A DNA stretch of 64,000 nucleotides from Clostridiales bacterium CCNA10 (GTDB lineage: Bacteria; Bacillota; Clostridia; Oscillospirales; Oscillospiraceae): contig AP018533.1 in NCBI GenBank assembly GCA_003573975.1, positions 2,728,319-2,792,318 of the forward strand, read 5' to 3'. Below the pieces are notes generated by a model, which was given only the letters and a program-made list of their open reading frames with translations, was not told the origin of the DNA and ran no database searches. Both the position numbers and the translations under genes were made by a program. Shown here piece after piece: positions 1-7,365 of this stretch; positions within the stretch are counted from its first letter, which is position 1, and the number at the start of each line of letters is the position of its first letter.

Positions 1-1
1 C

Positions 2-916
2 CCGCAAAGTGAGGTCACCCGGGTCAAGGCCCTGGGATTTCTCTGGGACAAGCGCACCCAGGATCGATTCAACGGCCGTGTCATCACCCGCAACGGAAAG
101 ATCACTGCGGAGGAGTGCCATATCATCGCGGAGGCAGCCAAGCGCTTCGGCAGCGGCGAGGTAGCCATGACCACCCGCCTGACCATGGAGATCCAAGGCG
201 TTCCCTTTGAAAATATCGAGCCCCTTCGGACTTTTCTCCGGGAGCAGGCTGGTCTGGAGACCGGCGGCACCGGCGCCAAGGTCCGCCCAGTGGTCTCCTG
301 TAAGGGTACCACCTGCCAGTACGGCCTGATCGATACCAACGCCCTGTCCCTTGCGATCCACGAACGCTTCTTCAAGGGCTACGCCGGAGTCAAGCTGCCC
401 CACAAGTTCAAGATCGCGGTGGGCGGCTGCCCCAATAACTGTGTGAAGCCCGACCTGAACGACGTGGGCATTGTGGGACAGCGCATCCCCCGCGTCATCC
501 CTGAACTGTGCAAGGGATGCAAGCTGTGTGAAAAATCCTGCCCCCTCCATGTTGCCAAGGTAGTGGATGGCAAGGCCGTCATCGACCCCTCTCAGTGCAA
601 CAACTGCGGCCGCTGTATCCCCAAGTGCCCCTTCCATGCCATCGAGGCCCAGGCCACCGGCTACCAAGTCTACATTGGCGGCCGCTGGGGCAAGCGCACC
701 GCCATGGGCCGTCCCCTGAGCGCGATCTTCACCGATCAGGAGGAGCTCCTGACTCTGATCGAAAAATGTCTGCTGCTCTTCCGCGCCTACGGCCAGCCCA
801 AGGAGCGCTTCGCCGACACCATCACCCGTTTGGGCTTCGACCAGGTCCAGGCCATGCTGCTGTCCGACGAGCTGCTCCAGCGTAAGGAGGAGATCCTGTC
901 CCAGCCCGCCAGCTGA
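2..916 (+). CDS. Siroheme/4Fe-4S nitrite-sulfite reductase-like protein (5' end outside window)
   Basis: The reading frame is open from the first bases, so the gene begins upstream; 304 residues are visible. They contain a C-x4-C (CKGTTC) and a C-x3-C (GGCPNNC) of the nitrite/sulfite reductase type, which in that family hold siroheme and a coupled 4Fe-4S cluster. Two bacterial ferredoxin motifs follow (CKGCKLCEKSCP and CNNCGRCIPKCP). The domain order is ferredoxin-like half domain, siroheme-type domain, 2x[4Fe-4S] domain, as in small reductases related to the anaerobic sulfite reductase C subunit. The electron acceptor cannot be told from sequence. The ATG at 167 is internal: the preceding 55 codons read as conserved-looking protein and no ribosome binding site precedes it. 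A strong hairpin follows the stop. Confidence 0.85.
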   Translation, partial: PQSEVTRVKALGFLWDKRTQDRFNGRVITRNGKITAEECHIIAEAAKRFGSGEVAMTTRLTMEIQGVPFENIEPLRTFLREQAGLETGGTGAKVRPVVSCKGTTCQYGLIDTNALSLAIHERFFKGYAGVKLPHKFKIAVGGCPNNCVKPDLNDVGIVGQRIPRVIPELCKGCKLCEKSCPLHVAKVVDGKAVIDPSQCNNCGRCIPKCPFHAIEAQATGYQVYIGGRWGKRTAMGRPLSAIFTDQEELLTLIEKCLLLFRAYGQPKERFADTITRLGFDQVQAMLLSDELLQRKEEILSQPAS

Positions 917-941
917 TCCTCACAGGATTCGCATCGCTCCC

Positions 942-967
942 AATGGCCGCCCGCCCGGGCGGCCATT
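942..967 (+). terminator. Terminator after reductase gene
   Basis: A perfect 11-bp stem (AATGGCCGCCC / GGGCGGCCATT) with a 4-nt loop lies 25 nt after the stop and is followed by CTTG, not a long T run. Confidence 0.6.
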
Positions 968-1026
968 CTTGATCTATGGGGCGCGCTACACCCCATAGAA
1001 ACTTTAGAAAGGCGGTCTGCTGTCTC

Positions 1027-2127
1027 ATGTCAGATCTGTTCGATTACCTCGCCTGGAGGGGGGATATCCCCCTGTCCCAGGTCCCCTTCGGCCCTGTGGA
1101 CGGCCTGATTCTCTCCACCCTGTCCTATGTCCGGTTTCAGGAGCTGGTCCCGGACTCCCCCAGCCTGTCCGTCCCCCTTCAGCAGGCGGCGGAGGCCTTC
1201 CTCGCCCTGCCGGAGCAGGAGGCAGAGGACCGGGTGCGGTGCAGGCATGATCTTCCCCTGCTGAAGGCTCTCCTCTCCGCTCCCCGCTTCGCCTCCCTGC
1301 CCCTCACGTTCTATCAGGACTGCCTGGACCCGGAGCGGGAAATGCAGTTTTCCGCCCTCACCGTGCTGCTGGACACCGGAGAGGCCCTGCTGGTCTTTCG
1401 CGGAACAGACAACACTCTGGTGGGCTGGAAGGAGGACTTTAATCTGAGCTTTCTGGAGGTCGTCCCAGCCCAGTCCGCCGCCCTGAACTATACCGCCCGG
1501 CTGGCTGCCGCCCGCCCCGGCCCTCTGCTGCTGGCTGGACACTCCAAAGGGGGCAACCTGGCTGTTTTTTCCGCCTCCCTCTCTCCCCCGGAGCTGCGGG
1601 ACCGGATTGGCGCGGTATACAGCTACGACAGCCCCGGCTTCACTCAGCGGGTGCTCTCCGCTACCGGGTATCAGGAGCTGCTCCCCCGCATCCGCAGCTA
1701 TGTTCCCCAGTCCTCTGTGGTGGGGATGCTTCTGGAGCACGAGGAGCCGTATACCGTGGTCAAAAGCCGCCACCTTGGCATTTTCCAGCATGACCCATAC
1801 ACCTGGGCGGTGCGGGGAGGCAGCTTCATCTGTCTAGAGGAACTCAGCAGCGGCAGCCGGAATCTGGATCTCACACTGAAAAACTGGCTGGCCGGTCTCA
1901 CGCCCCAGGACCGTGAGCGCTTTCTGGACAGCCTGTATCAGGCCTTTGAGGACACCCAGGCCCAGGAGCTGGAGGACCTGGCCCAGCCCAGGCGGCTGTA
2001 TACCCTGATCCAGGGGTTGGTCCAGCTGGACGAGGATACCCGGAGCCACATCCTTCTCACGCTGAAAAAGCTTCTGCGGGCTGCCGCTGACGTCCTCCGG
2101 GAGGACCGGAGCGGCCCGGATGCTTAA
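1027..2127 (+). CDS. DUF2974 (Mbeg1-like) alpha/beta-hydrolase family protein
   Basis: A 366-residue protein with no signal peptide. Residues 171-176 are GHSKGG, the nucleophile elbow of lipase-like alpha/beta hydrolases with Ser173. An FRGTDNT stretch around residues 124-130 and a later YDSPGF motif are also typical of DUF2974. The family is widespread in gut Firmicutes and its substrate is unknown; a lipid or acyl ester is only a family-level guess. I chose the ATG at 1027 (MSDLFDYLAW) over the in-frame ATG at 976, because it begins at the conserved start and has an AAAGGCGG Shine-Dalgarno-like stretch upstream. It stands alone between two terminators. Confidence 0.8.
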   Translation: MSDLFDYLAWRGDIPLSQVPFGPVDGLILSTLSYVRFQELVPDSPSLSVPLQQAAEAFLALPEQEAEDRVRCRHDLPLLKALLSAPRFASLPLTFYQDCLDPEREMQFSALTVLLDTGEALLVFRGTDNTLVGWKEDFNLSFLEVVPAQSAALNYTARLAAARPGPLLLAGHSKGGNLAVFSASLSPPELRDRIGAVYSYDSPGFTQRVLSATGYQELLPRIRSYVPQSSVVGMLLEHEEPYTVVKSRHLGIFQHDPYTWAVRGGSFICLEELSSGSRNLDLTLKNWLAGLTPQDRERFLDSLYQAFEDTQAQELEDLAQPRRLYTLIQGLVQLDEDTRSHILLTLKKLLRAAADVLREDRSGPDA

Positions 2128-2135
2128 ACGGCACA

Positions 2136-2171
2136 AAAATACGCCTCCGCCGACCGGCGGAGGCGTATTTT
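2136..2171. terminator. Bidirectional terminator
   Basis: A perfect 16-bp inverted repeat (AAAATACGCCTCCGCC and its complement) with a 4-nt loop, with T-rich arms on both strands. It lies between the convergent DUF2974 and TIGR00300 genes. Confidence 0.9.
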
Positions 2172-2185
2172 ATATTCCCTATGGT

Positions 2186-3280
2186 TCAGCCCTCCGGAGG
2201 ACAGACGCCCTTTCGGACATGGACGATAAAATCCTGAACATTGGTCACAATGGTCTTGACCGACAGGCTTCCCCGGTCCCGCAGCTTGTTCACCGCAAAC
2301 TCCGAGATGTCCACCGAGTAGAAAAAGAGGGGGCGTACCTGCCCGTCCACCACCCGGTAGCAGGGGGTCATATTTCCGGTGGCCACTGTGTGGAGGGTGG
2401 ATGCCATACAGATGATGGTGGTGGCCTTCCGCACCAGCTCCCGCATGGCGTCCTGGCCCTGGTAGACATCGCCGTACACCTCCGGCAGGGGGCCGTCATC
2501 CCGGACAGAGCCCACCAGCACAAAGGGCACCTGATGGCGGACGCACTCATACATGATGCCGTTGCGGACCTGGCCGGACTCCACGAATGCCTGGATGGAG
2601 CCCAGGCGGCGGACCTCATTGATGGTATCGATGTGGTTATAGTGGCCGTTGAAGTGGGCCTGCTGGGTGTACACATCCTGCCCCAGAGCAGTCCCCAGAT
2701 AGCCCGCCTCCAGGTCGTGGGTGGCCAGGGCGTTTCCGGCCATCAGCCCGTTGACAAAGCCGTCCCGCACCAGGGCGGCAAAGGCGGCCCGGGAGTCGGC
2801 GTCAAAGGAACAGGCCGGTCCCATGACCCACAGGATATTCCCATGCTCCCGTTCGTGGCGGAGCAGGTCGTACAGGCCGTCATAGTCGATGGAATATGCG
2901 GTCTCCCGGCTGCGCCCAGTACGGAAGGCAAATGCCTCCGCCTCGCCGCTCTGATCCACAAAGCAATTGGGGTGGACGTAGATTCCCTCGGAGCCGTCCT
3001 CCGTTCGGCCAACCACCACCAGTTCCCCCGCCCTGACATTACGGAACTCTACGATGGACACCGCCCCGTCCCGCACCACGGCCACGCAGTCCATGCGGCT
3101 GTCCTCCGCCAGGACCCACCGGCCGCCAATGTGGTAATACTCAGGAAACAGCGTGGTGGCGTGGTAGCCGCGGGGCATCACTCCGTCCCGCTCCGCGGGG
3201 ACCAGCTTCACATCCGGCGCCCGTTCCAGCCCAAGGGCGGCGAAATCCGGTTCCCGATACAGGGGAATGGCAAAACTCAT
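2186..3280 (-). CDS. TIGR00300 / LOR-SDH-like domain protein (archaeal-type ornithine cyclodeaminase or ArgZ C-domain relative)
   Basis: A 364-residue protein matching the TIGR00300 family by its overall pattern. It has an N-terminal beta-rich part, then a Rossmann-like half with GPACSFDAD, GNALATHDLE and the C-terminal VKTIVTNVQDF. Family members include archaeal NAD-dependent ornithine cyclodeaminases and the C-terminal part of the cyanobacterial arginine dihydrolase ArgZ. The ArgZ N-terminal guanidine-modifying domain is absent here. The start at 3280 (MSFAIPLYRE) has GGAGG 7 nt upstream; an upstream in-frame ATG at 3397 has none. A strong promoter and operator lie about 160 nt upstream. 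The substrate is not certain. Confidence 0.7.
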   Translation of the reverse strand: MSFAIPLYREPDFAALGLERAPDVKLVPAERDGVMPRGYHATTLFPEYYHIGGRWVLAEDSRMDCVAVVRDGAVSIVEFRNVRAGELVVVGRTEDGSEGIYVHPNCFVDQSGEAEAFAFRTGRSRETAYSIDYDGLYDLLRHEREHGNILWVMGPACSFDADSRAAFAALVRDGFVNGLMAGNALATHDLEAGYLGTALGQDVYTQQAHFNGHYNHIDTINEVRRLGSIQAFVESGQVRNGIMYECVRHQVPFVLVGSVRDDGPLPEVYGDVYQGQDAMRELVRKATTIICMASTLHTVATGNMTPCYRVVDGQVRPLFFYSVDISEFAVNKLRDRGSLSVKTIVTNVQDFIVHVRKGVCPPEG

Positions 3281-3421
3281 ACAGAAACCTCCAAAACAGG
3301 ACCGTGGAGCGGCGGACCGGCGCAAGCGCCGGCAAAGGGGATCCTCCGAATTTTTCAGGGAAGCCCCGCGGTCTTTTGTGGGAATATCCAAATTCACCGG
3401 AAAATCCGAGAAATAGGGATG

Positions 3422-3471
3422 TTTTTTCAGAAAACTCTTTTAATTATATACGATTTTCTGAAAAAAGTCAA
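3422..3471 (-). promoter_or_regulatory. Promoter with 13-bp inverted-repeat operator for the TIGR00300 gene
   Basis: On the minus strand, TTGACT (3471-3466), a 17-nt spacer and TATAAT (3448-3443) form a near-consensus promoter. A perfect 13-bp inverted repeat (TTTTTTCAGAAAA at 3422-3434 and its complement at 3454-3466) brackets the -10 box. This is the layout of a repressor operator. The implied leader of about 155 nt also contains a CCGGCG/CGCCGG hairpin at 3316-3332. Confidence 0.75.
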
Positions 3472-3541
3472 ATTGATCTGAAACAGTTTCCCACAAGTCC
3501 GAAGGATCACATTACCTGGAAAAATGGCCTGGCGCCACACC

Positions 3542-3961
3542 CTATTCCAGGTCCTGAAGGTCCATCCGCTTCATCTCCTCCCGGAGATCCCGGCGGTTCT
3601 TATAGTGGAGCCAGATGCCGCCCAGCACCACGGTGGGGATATTGGCTACCAGGAAGACGCCTCCCGCCGCCCCCAGTTCCGCCCCGGTGAACGCCTCCCA
3701 ATGCTCCGCATGGTGCTCCTCCACCACAGCGCCGTGCTCATCATAGACCACTTCCGACGCTCCCACCTGGGTGAAGGCGGCCATGGACAGCAGAATCAGC
3801 AGACTGGCCAACAGGGTCAGACCCGGCAGGATCAGGCCCAGCCAGCGGCTCCTCCGCTTGCACAGCCACACCTGGAGGGCCACTGCCAGGGCCACAGGCA
3901 GCAGGAGACTCAGCAACATCAGCGGCAGGGCTATCAGACCAGCCAGCGAAGCCATAAACAT
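3542..3961 (-). CDS. Small membrane protein paired with the DUF2089 regulator
   Basis: A 139-residue protein with about three hydrophobic segments (roughly residues 5-30, 40-62 and 97-117). A soluble, His- and Glu-rich stretch (VVEEHHAEHWE) lies before the last one, and the C-terminal tail is charged and cytoplasmic-looking (NRRDLREEMKRMD). No family is recognised. It follows the DUF2089 regulator by 4 nt, so the two are surely co-transcribed. DUF2089 genes are often followed by membrane or envelope-stress genes. The His-rich loop could bind metal, but this is a guess. Confidence 0.7.
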   Translation of the reverse strand: MFMASLAGLIALPLMLLSLLLPVALAVALQVWLCKRRSRWLGLILPGLTLLASLLILLSMAAFTQVGASEVVYDEHGAVVEEHHAEHWEAFTGAELGAAGGVFLVANIPTVVLGGIWLHYKNRRDLREEMKRMDLQDLE

Positions 3962-3965
3962 GGTA

Positions 3966-4262
3966 TCATTCTCCCTTCGTCTTTTTATAAGCGGAGATCA
4001 GCACCTTGGCGGTGTCGAGATCCAGTTTCTCGTTCACAGCCAGCCGCTTAATCAGTGCAATATATGGATCGGCGGCGGTATCCTCACTCAGATGGATCTT
4101 CTGGATCAGCCGGTCCAGACGCAGGCGCACAGTGGGATAGGTCACACCGTAGCCCCCCGCCACCTCCTTCAGGGACCCGGAGGCCAGCACAAAGCGCCGG
4201 ACGAAGGCCACGTCCTCCTCCTCCAGTCCGGCCATCCACTCAGGAACTGTCTCAATGGGCAT
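3966..4262 (-). CDS. DUF2089-family transcriptional regulator
   Basis: A 98-residue protein recognised as DUF2089. It opens with PEWMAGLEEEDVAFVRRF and a helix-turn-helix core (SLKEVAGGYGVTYPTVRLRLD, about residues 29-49) with an IxLxE patch after it. It lacks the N-terminal zinc ribbon of longer members. It is the first gene of a two-gene operon with a membrane protein. The promoter at 4286-4314 is overlapped by AT-rich palindromes that could be its own operator. Confidence 0.8.
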   Translation of the reverse strand: MPIETVPEWMAGLEEEDVAFVRRFVLASGSLKEVAGGYGVTYPTVRLRLDRLIQKIHLSEDTAADPYIALIKRLAVNEKLDLDTAKVLISAYKKTKGE

Positions 4263-4285
4263 CCTCTTTCCCCCTCTCTGCCCCC

Positions 4286-4335
4286 ACTATAGCATTTAAT
4301 TTTATTAAAGTCAATCTTTAATTTTATTTTTGTTT
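4286..4335 (-). promoter_or_regulatory. Promoter and AT-rich palindromic operator of the DUF2089 operon
   Basis: TTGACT (4314-4309), 17 nt, TATAGT (4291-4286) on the minus strand. The spacer contains the palindrome TTTAATTTTATTAAA (4295-4309). A second TTTAATTTTATT lies just upstream at 4318-4329, which suggests two operator sites. Confidence 0.75.
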
Positions 4336-4343
4336 TTATTTAA

Positions 4344-4820
4344 TTATTTTCTCTTTTCTTCCACACCATCCGCCGGCCGCACCATCAAAAAGTTGGTCAG
4401 CAGGACCCCTCTGCGCTCCACCTGCTGCTCCCGCACCACCTGATACCCCCGGCCCTGGAAGAAGGGCTGTGCGGTCCGTGACGCGTGGACCGTAAACTCT
4501 GAAGCGGAGCAGCGGCACTCCAGCGCGGCGCACAGGGCGGAGGCGATCCCCCGTCCCTGGGCCTCCCGATGCACGAACAGGCGGTCCAGATAGCCATCCG
4601 CCGTCATATCCCCAAAACCCAGGATCCGTCCCCCTTCCTCCACCACCAAGGTGTCATGGGCGCGCAGGGAGCGGTCCCATGTCTCCAAATCCGGATGTCC
4701 GTCCGCCCAGGCATCCAGCTGCTCCGGCGTGTAGTCCCTGGCACAGACGGAGTGGACCGTGTCATAGAACAGCCGCGTCAGCTCCGAGCAGTCAGAGACG
4801 CGGTATCTCCTCAGCTTCAA
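4344..4820 (-). CDS. GNAT-family N-acetyltransferase
   Basis: A 158-residue GNAT. The acetyl-CoA binding motif A (REAQGRGIASALCAALE) lies near residues 89-105, and the preceding strand LDRLFVH fits. The N-terminal YTPEQLDAWADG motif is characteristic of the YafP-like subgroup with an aromatic/Asp-rich acceptor helix. The C-terminal FFQGRGYQVVREQQVERRGVLLTNFLM matches the usual end. The substrate is unknown; small-molecule or toxin acetylation is usual for this group. The gene is single, with a start beside an AGGAGGGAT ribosome binding site. Confidence 0.85.
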   Translation of the reverse strand: MKLRRYRVSDCSELTRLFYDTVHSVCARDYTPEQLDAWADGHPDLETWDRSLRAHDTLVVEEGGRILGFGDMTADGYLDRLFVHREAQGRGIASALCAALECRCSASEFTVHASRTAQPFFQGRGYQVVREQQVERRGVLLTNFLMVRPADGVEEKRK

Positions 4821-4908
4821 GCGGATCCCTCCTCTCCACTGTCAAACGCAGCGCCCCGGAGCTCAGCAGAGCCCCGGGGCGCTTGTAAGATCTTTTGAGT
4901 TTGTGTAC

Positions 4909-5802
4909 TCAGGCCTTAACCAGGACTGGATTCACGCCGACCTTCTTGCCCTCGTCATAGACATAGAAGCCGGCGCCGGACTTGCGCCCCAGGTATCCGG
5001 CGGACACCATCTTGCGCAGCAGATGGGCGGGACGGTACTTGGTGTCGCCCAGGTCCAGGTAGAAGGTCTCCATGACCTCCAGCAGGATGTCCAGGCCGAT
5101 CATGTCAGCCAGAGCCAGGGGACCCATGGGATGGTTACAGCCCCGCATCATGCCCTCGTCCACATCCTCCACGGTGCCGATGTCCTCGTCCAGGACCTGA
5201 ACGGCCTCGTTCAGCATGGGCAGCAGCATACGGTTGACAATGAAGCCGGGTTTATCCTTGGCCAGGATGGTGCGCTTGCCCATACTCTTGCCCAACTCGT
5301 CCACGATGTCGATGGTCTCCTTGGAGGTGCGCAGGCCGTAGACGATCTCCACCAGACTCATCACAGGCACGGGGGAGAAGAAGTGCATACCCACCACCTT
5401 CTCCGGACGGCTGGTGGCGGCGGCCAGGCTGGTCATGGAGATGGAGGAGGTGTTGGAGGCGAAGATGGTGCGGCTGTCGCAGATCTTGTCCAGCTGCTGG
5501 AAGATAGACTGCTTGGCCTCCAGGTTCTCGTAGATGGCCTCGATGACCATATCCACATTGGACGCCACATGGACGCTGACAGAGGTGGTCAGGCGGCCCA
5601 TGCAGGCCTCCTTCTCCTCCGCGGTCATGCGGCCCTTCTCCACCAGGCGCTCCAGGCGCTTGCTGATGCCGGCCTGCCCCCGCTCAAGGGCGGCCTTGCT
5701 CTGGTCGTTCAGAATGACCTCATAGCCAGCCTGGATGGCAGTCTGCGCGATACCGCTGCCCATCAGACCAGAACCGACGACAAAAATTTTGCGGATTTCC
5801 AT
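4909..5802 (-). CDS. hbd: 3-hydroxybutyryl-CoA dehydrogenase
   Basis: A 297-residue NAD(P)-dependent short 3-hydroxyacyl-CoA dehydrogenase. It interconverts acetoacetyl-CoA and 3-hydroxybutyryl-CoA, a step of the butyrate pathway. The Rossmann motif GSGLMGSG lies at residues 10-17. The catalytic region contains SNTSSISMTSLA and the active-site His in GMHFFSPVP, and the C-terminal half has GFIVNRMLLPMLNEA and KSGAGFYVYD. The length is typical for the bacterial single-domain enzyme. The start MEIRKIFVV at 5802 has AAGGAG 6 nt upstream. The gene stands alone, away from crotonase or thiolase genes; ptb and buk are elsewhere in this window. An IS30 element lies just upstream, beyond its promoter. 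Confidence 0.93.
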   Translation of the reverse strand: MEIRKIFVVGSGLMGSGIAQTAIQAGYEVILNDQSKAALERGQAGISKRLERLVEKGRMTAEEKEACMGRLTTSVSVHVASNVDMVIEAIYENLEAKQSIFQQLDKICDSRTIFASNTSSISMTSLAAATSRPEKVVGMHFFSPVPVMSLVEIVYGLRTSKETIDIVDELGKSMGKRTILAKDKPGFIVNRMLLPMLNEAVQVLDEDIGTVEDVDEGMMRGCNHPMGPLALADMIGLDILLEVMETFYLDLGDTKYRPAHLLRKMVSAGYLGRKSGAGFYVYDEGKKVGVNPVLVKA

Positions 5803-5922
5803 TTTGATCTCCTTCTTTTCATCCATAATGGGGATGCGCGGGCGCTTGACCCGGGGCCGGCCTCGGCGGAAACCGGTGCGCTTCCTCTCTATGCAGAGCG
5901 CTTCTCCCACTCTGCTGTGGGT

Positions 5923-5952
5923 ATCTTATCACAAGGTGGATTCCTTTGTCTA
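5923..5952 (-). promoter_or_regulatory. Probable hbd promoter
   Basis: TAGACA (5952-5947), 18 nt, TAAGAT (5928-5923) on the minus strand, 120 nt before the hbd start. It lies between hbd and the IS30 element, so the insertion left it intact. A CAGAG/CTCTG hairpin lies in the leader at 5894-5914. Confidence 0.5.
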
Positions 5953-6011
5953 GGGAAAACTAAAATCCGGAAGCAGATTTTTTTGGGGTTCAAGCATATG
6001 GTAAGATTTTT

Positions 6012-7288
6012 CGGTCGATTGTAAAATGAAGTTGGACACCTAAGAAAAAATCCATAGTGATTTTCCCCACATGGTAGAATGAAGTTTGCACACAACTTCT
6101 TCCAAGGGAGGGCAATCACTATGGACTGCCAAGATTATATCACAGAATCGGTAGAACGCAAGAAGGGACAGCACTTACAGCGAGAGGAACGAGGCGCAAT
6201 CCAGCATCTCAAGAACGCCGGCTACACGAACAGAGCCATTGCCAGAGCAATCGGATGTTCACCAACCACCGTTGGGAACGAGCTAAAGCGCGGCACACCG
6301 CCCCGAAAGAGCAGCAAGGGCAGGAAACCCGGATACTCGGCAAGGCGTGGAGAAGCGGTCTACAAGGCGAACAGAAAGCGTTCTCGGAAACCACACCGAA
6401 TCTGTCACTGCACTCGCTTCATTCGCTGGATAATTGAACAGGTCAAAGAACACAAGTGGTCTTTGGATGCCTGCGTCGGCTATGCTCGTCTGCACAGGCT
6501 GTTTTCAGCAGAGGAGATGGTCTGCACCCACACGCTTTACAATGAGGTCTGGGCAGGCAGCCTTGACTTGTCTGTGACAGAACTGCCCGAAACCATGAAA
6601 CGCAAGCAGCACAAGGACTCCAAGCCCCGTGAACACAAGAAGAGCTTCGGCACAGACATTTCTCAGAGGCCTGAGATCGCAGCTCTGCGCATCGAGGAAG
6701 GTCATTGGGAAGGTGACACCGTGGTCGGCAAGAGGGGCGGTAAAGAGGCTGTTGTCCTTTCCCTGTTGGAGAAGAAAACGGAGAACTATATTGCCATCCG
6801 GATTCCCGGCAAGGATGCAGACTCCGTTCTGAACGCCATGCAGTCACTCAGGGGAGAATTCGGAGACAAGTTCTCACAGGTCTTCAAGACCATTACCGTG
6901 GACAACGGCTCGGAGTTCTCTGCGTTCAGTCAGGTCGAGAACTGGGGCTGTGCAGTCTACTTTGCGCATCCCTACACCTCATGGGAACGTCCCCAAAACG
7001 AACGCCACAACGGGCTGTTTCGAACCTTTGTTCCGAAGGGCGTGTCCATTGAGGCTTTCTCTGCTGAGTATATCTTGGCTGCAGCTGATGAATTGAACGG
7101 ACGGCCTCGCAAGAAGCTTGGCTACCGCACCCCGGAGGAACTGTTTGACGAGTTCCTCGACTCTGTTTACGCAGCCGAAGGCTGCGGCAGCATCGCCCAG
7201 GACGGAAGCCAGCGGCTTCCATCCTGACCGTCGCTCTGATTCACTAAGTTCTACCGTGCAGGTGTCCAACTTGCACTTGCAATTTGCG
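6012..7288 (+). mobile_element. IS30-family insertion sequence (complete)
   Basis: The imperfect terminal inverted repeats are about 29-30 bp and share AAGTTGGACACCT (ends near 6042 on the left and 7259 on the right). A single intact transposase lies between them. The 13-bp sequence GGTAAGATTTTTC occurs at both outer edges (6000-6012 and 7289-7301) and looks like a target duplication. Many IS30 elements make only 2-3 bp duplications, so the exact ends need comparison with an empty site. Confidence 0.85.
6121..7227 (+). CDS. IS30-family transposase
   Basis: A 368-residue DDE transposase. The N-terminal helix-turn-helix (about residues 15-60, with YTNRAIARAIGCSPTTVGNE) binds the ends. The catalytic core shows the IS30 motifs: EGHWEGDTVVG with the first Asp, ITVDNGSEFS with the second Asp, and SWERPQNERHNGLFR with the Glu. 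The length and full set of motifs suggest an active enzyme. The start at 6121 (MDCQDYITES) has GGGAGGG about 10 nt upstream; an in-frame ATG at 6079 lies close to the element end and is less likely. Confidence 0.93.
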   Translation: MDCQDYITESVERKKGQHLQREERGAIQHLKNAGYTNRAIARAIGCSPTTVGNELKRGTPPRKSSKGRKPGYSARRGEAVYKANRKRSRKPHRICHCTRFIRWIIEQVKEHKWSLDACVGYARLHRLFSAEEMVCTHTLYNEVWAGSLDLSVTELPETMKRKQHKDSKPREHKKSFGTDISQRPEIAALRIEEGHWEGDTVVGKRGGKEAVVLSLLEKKTENYIAIRIPGKDADSVLNAMQSLRGEFGDKFSQVFKTITVDNGSEFSAFSQVENWGCAVYFAHPYTSWERPQNERHNGLFRTFVPKGVSIEAFSAEYILAAADELNGRPRKKLGYRTPEELFDEFLDSVYAAEGCGSIAQDGSQRLPS

Positions 7289-7365
7289 GGTAAGATTTTT
7301 CCAGTGTGCACAGCAAAATAGCGAACGGCGGCCTAGCTGGCCACCGCATCCGGAGCGCTTCTGGC

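Noticed and set aside
167..916. ATG at 167 as start of the first gene
   Set aside because: The frame is open to the window edge with protein-like sequence and no ribosome binding site precedes this ATG, so the gene starts upstream.
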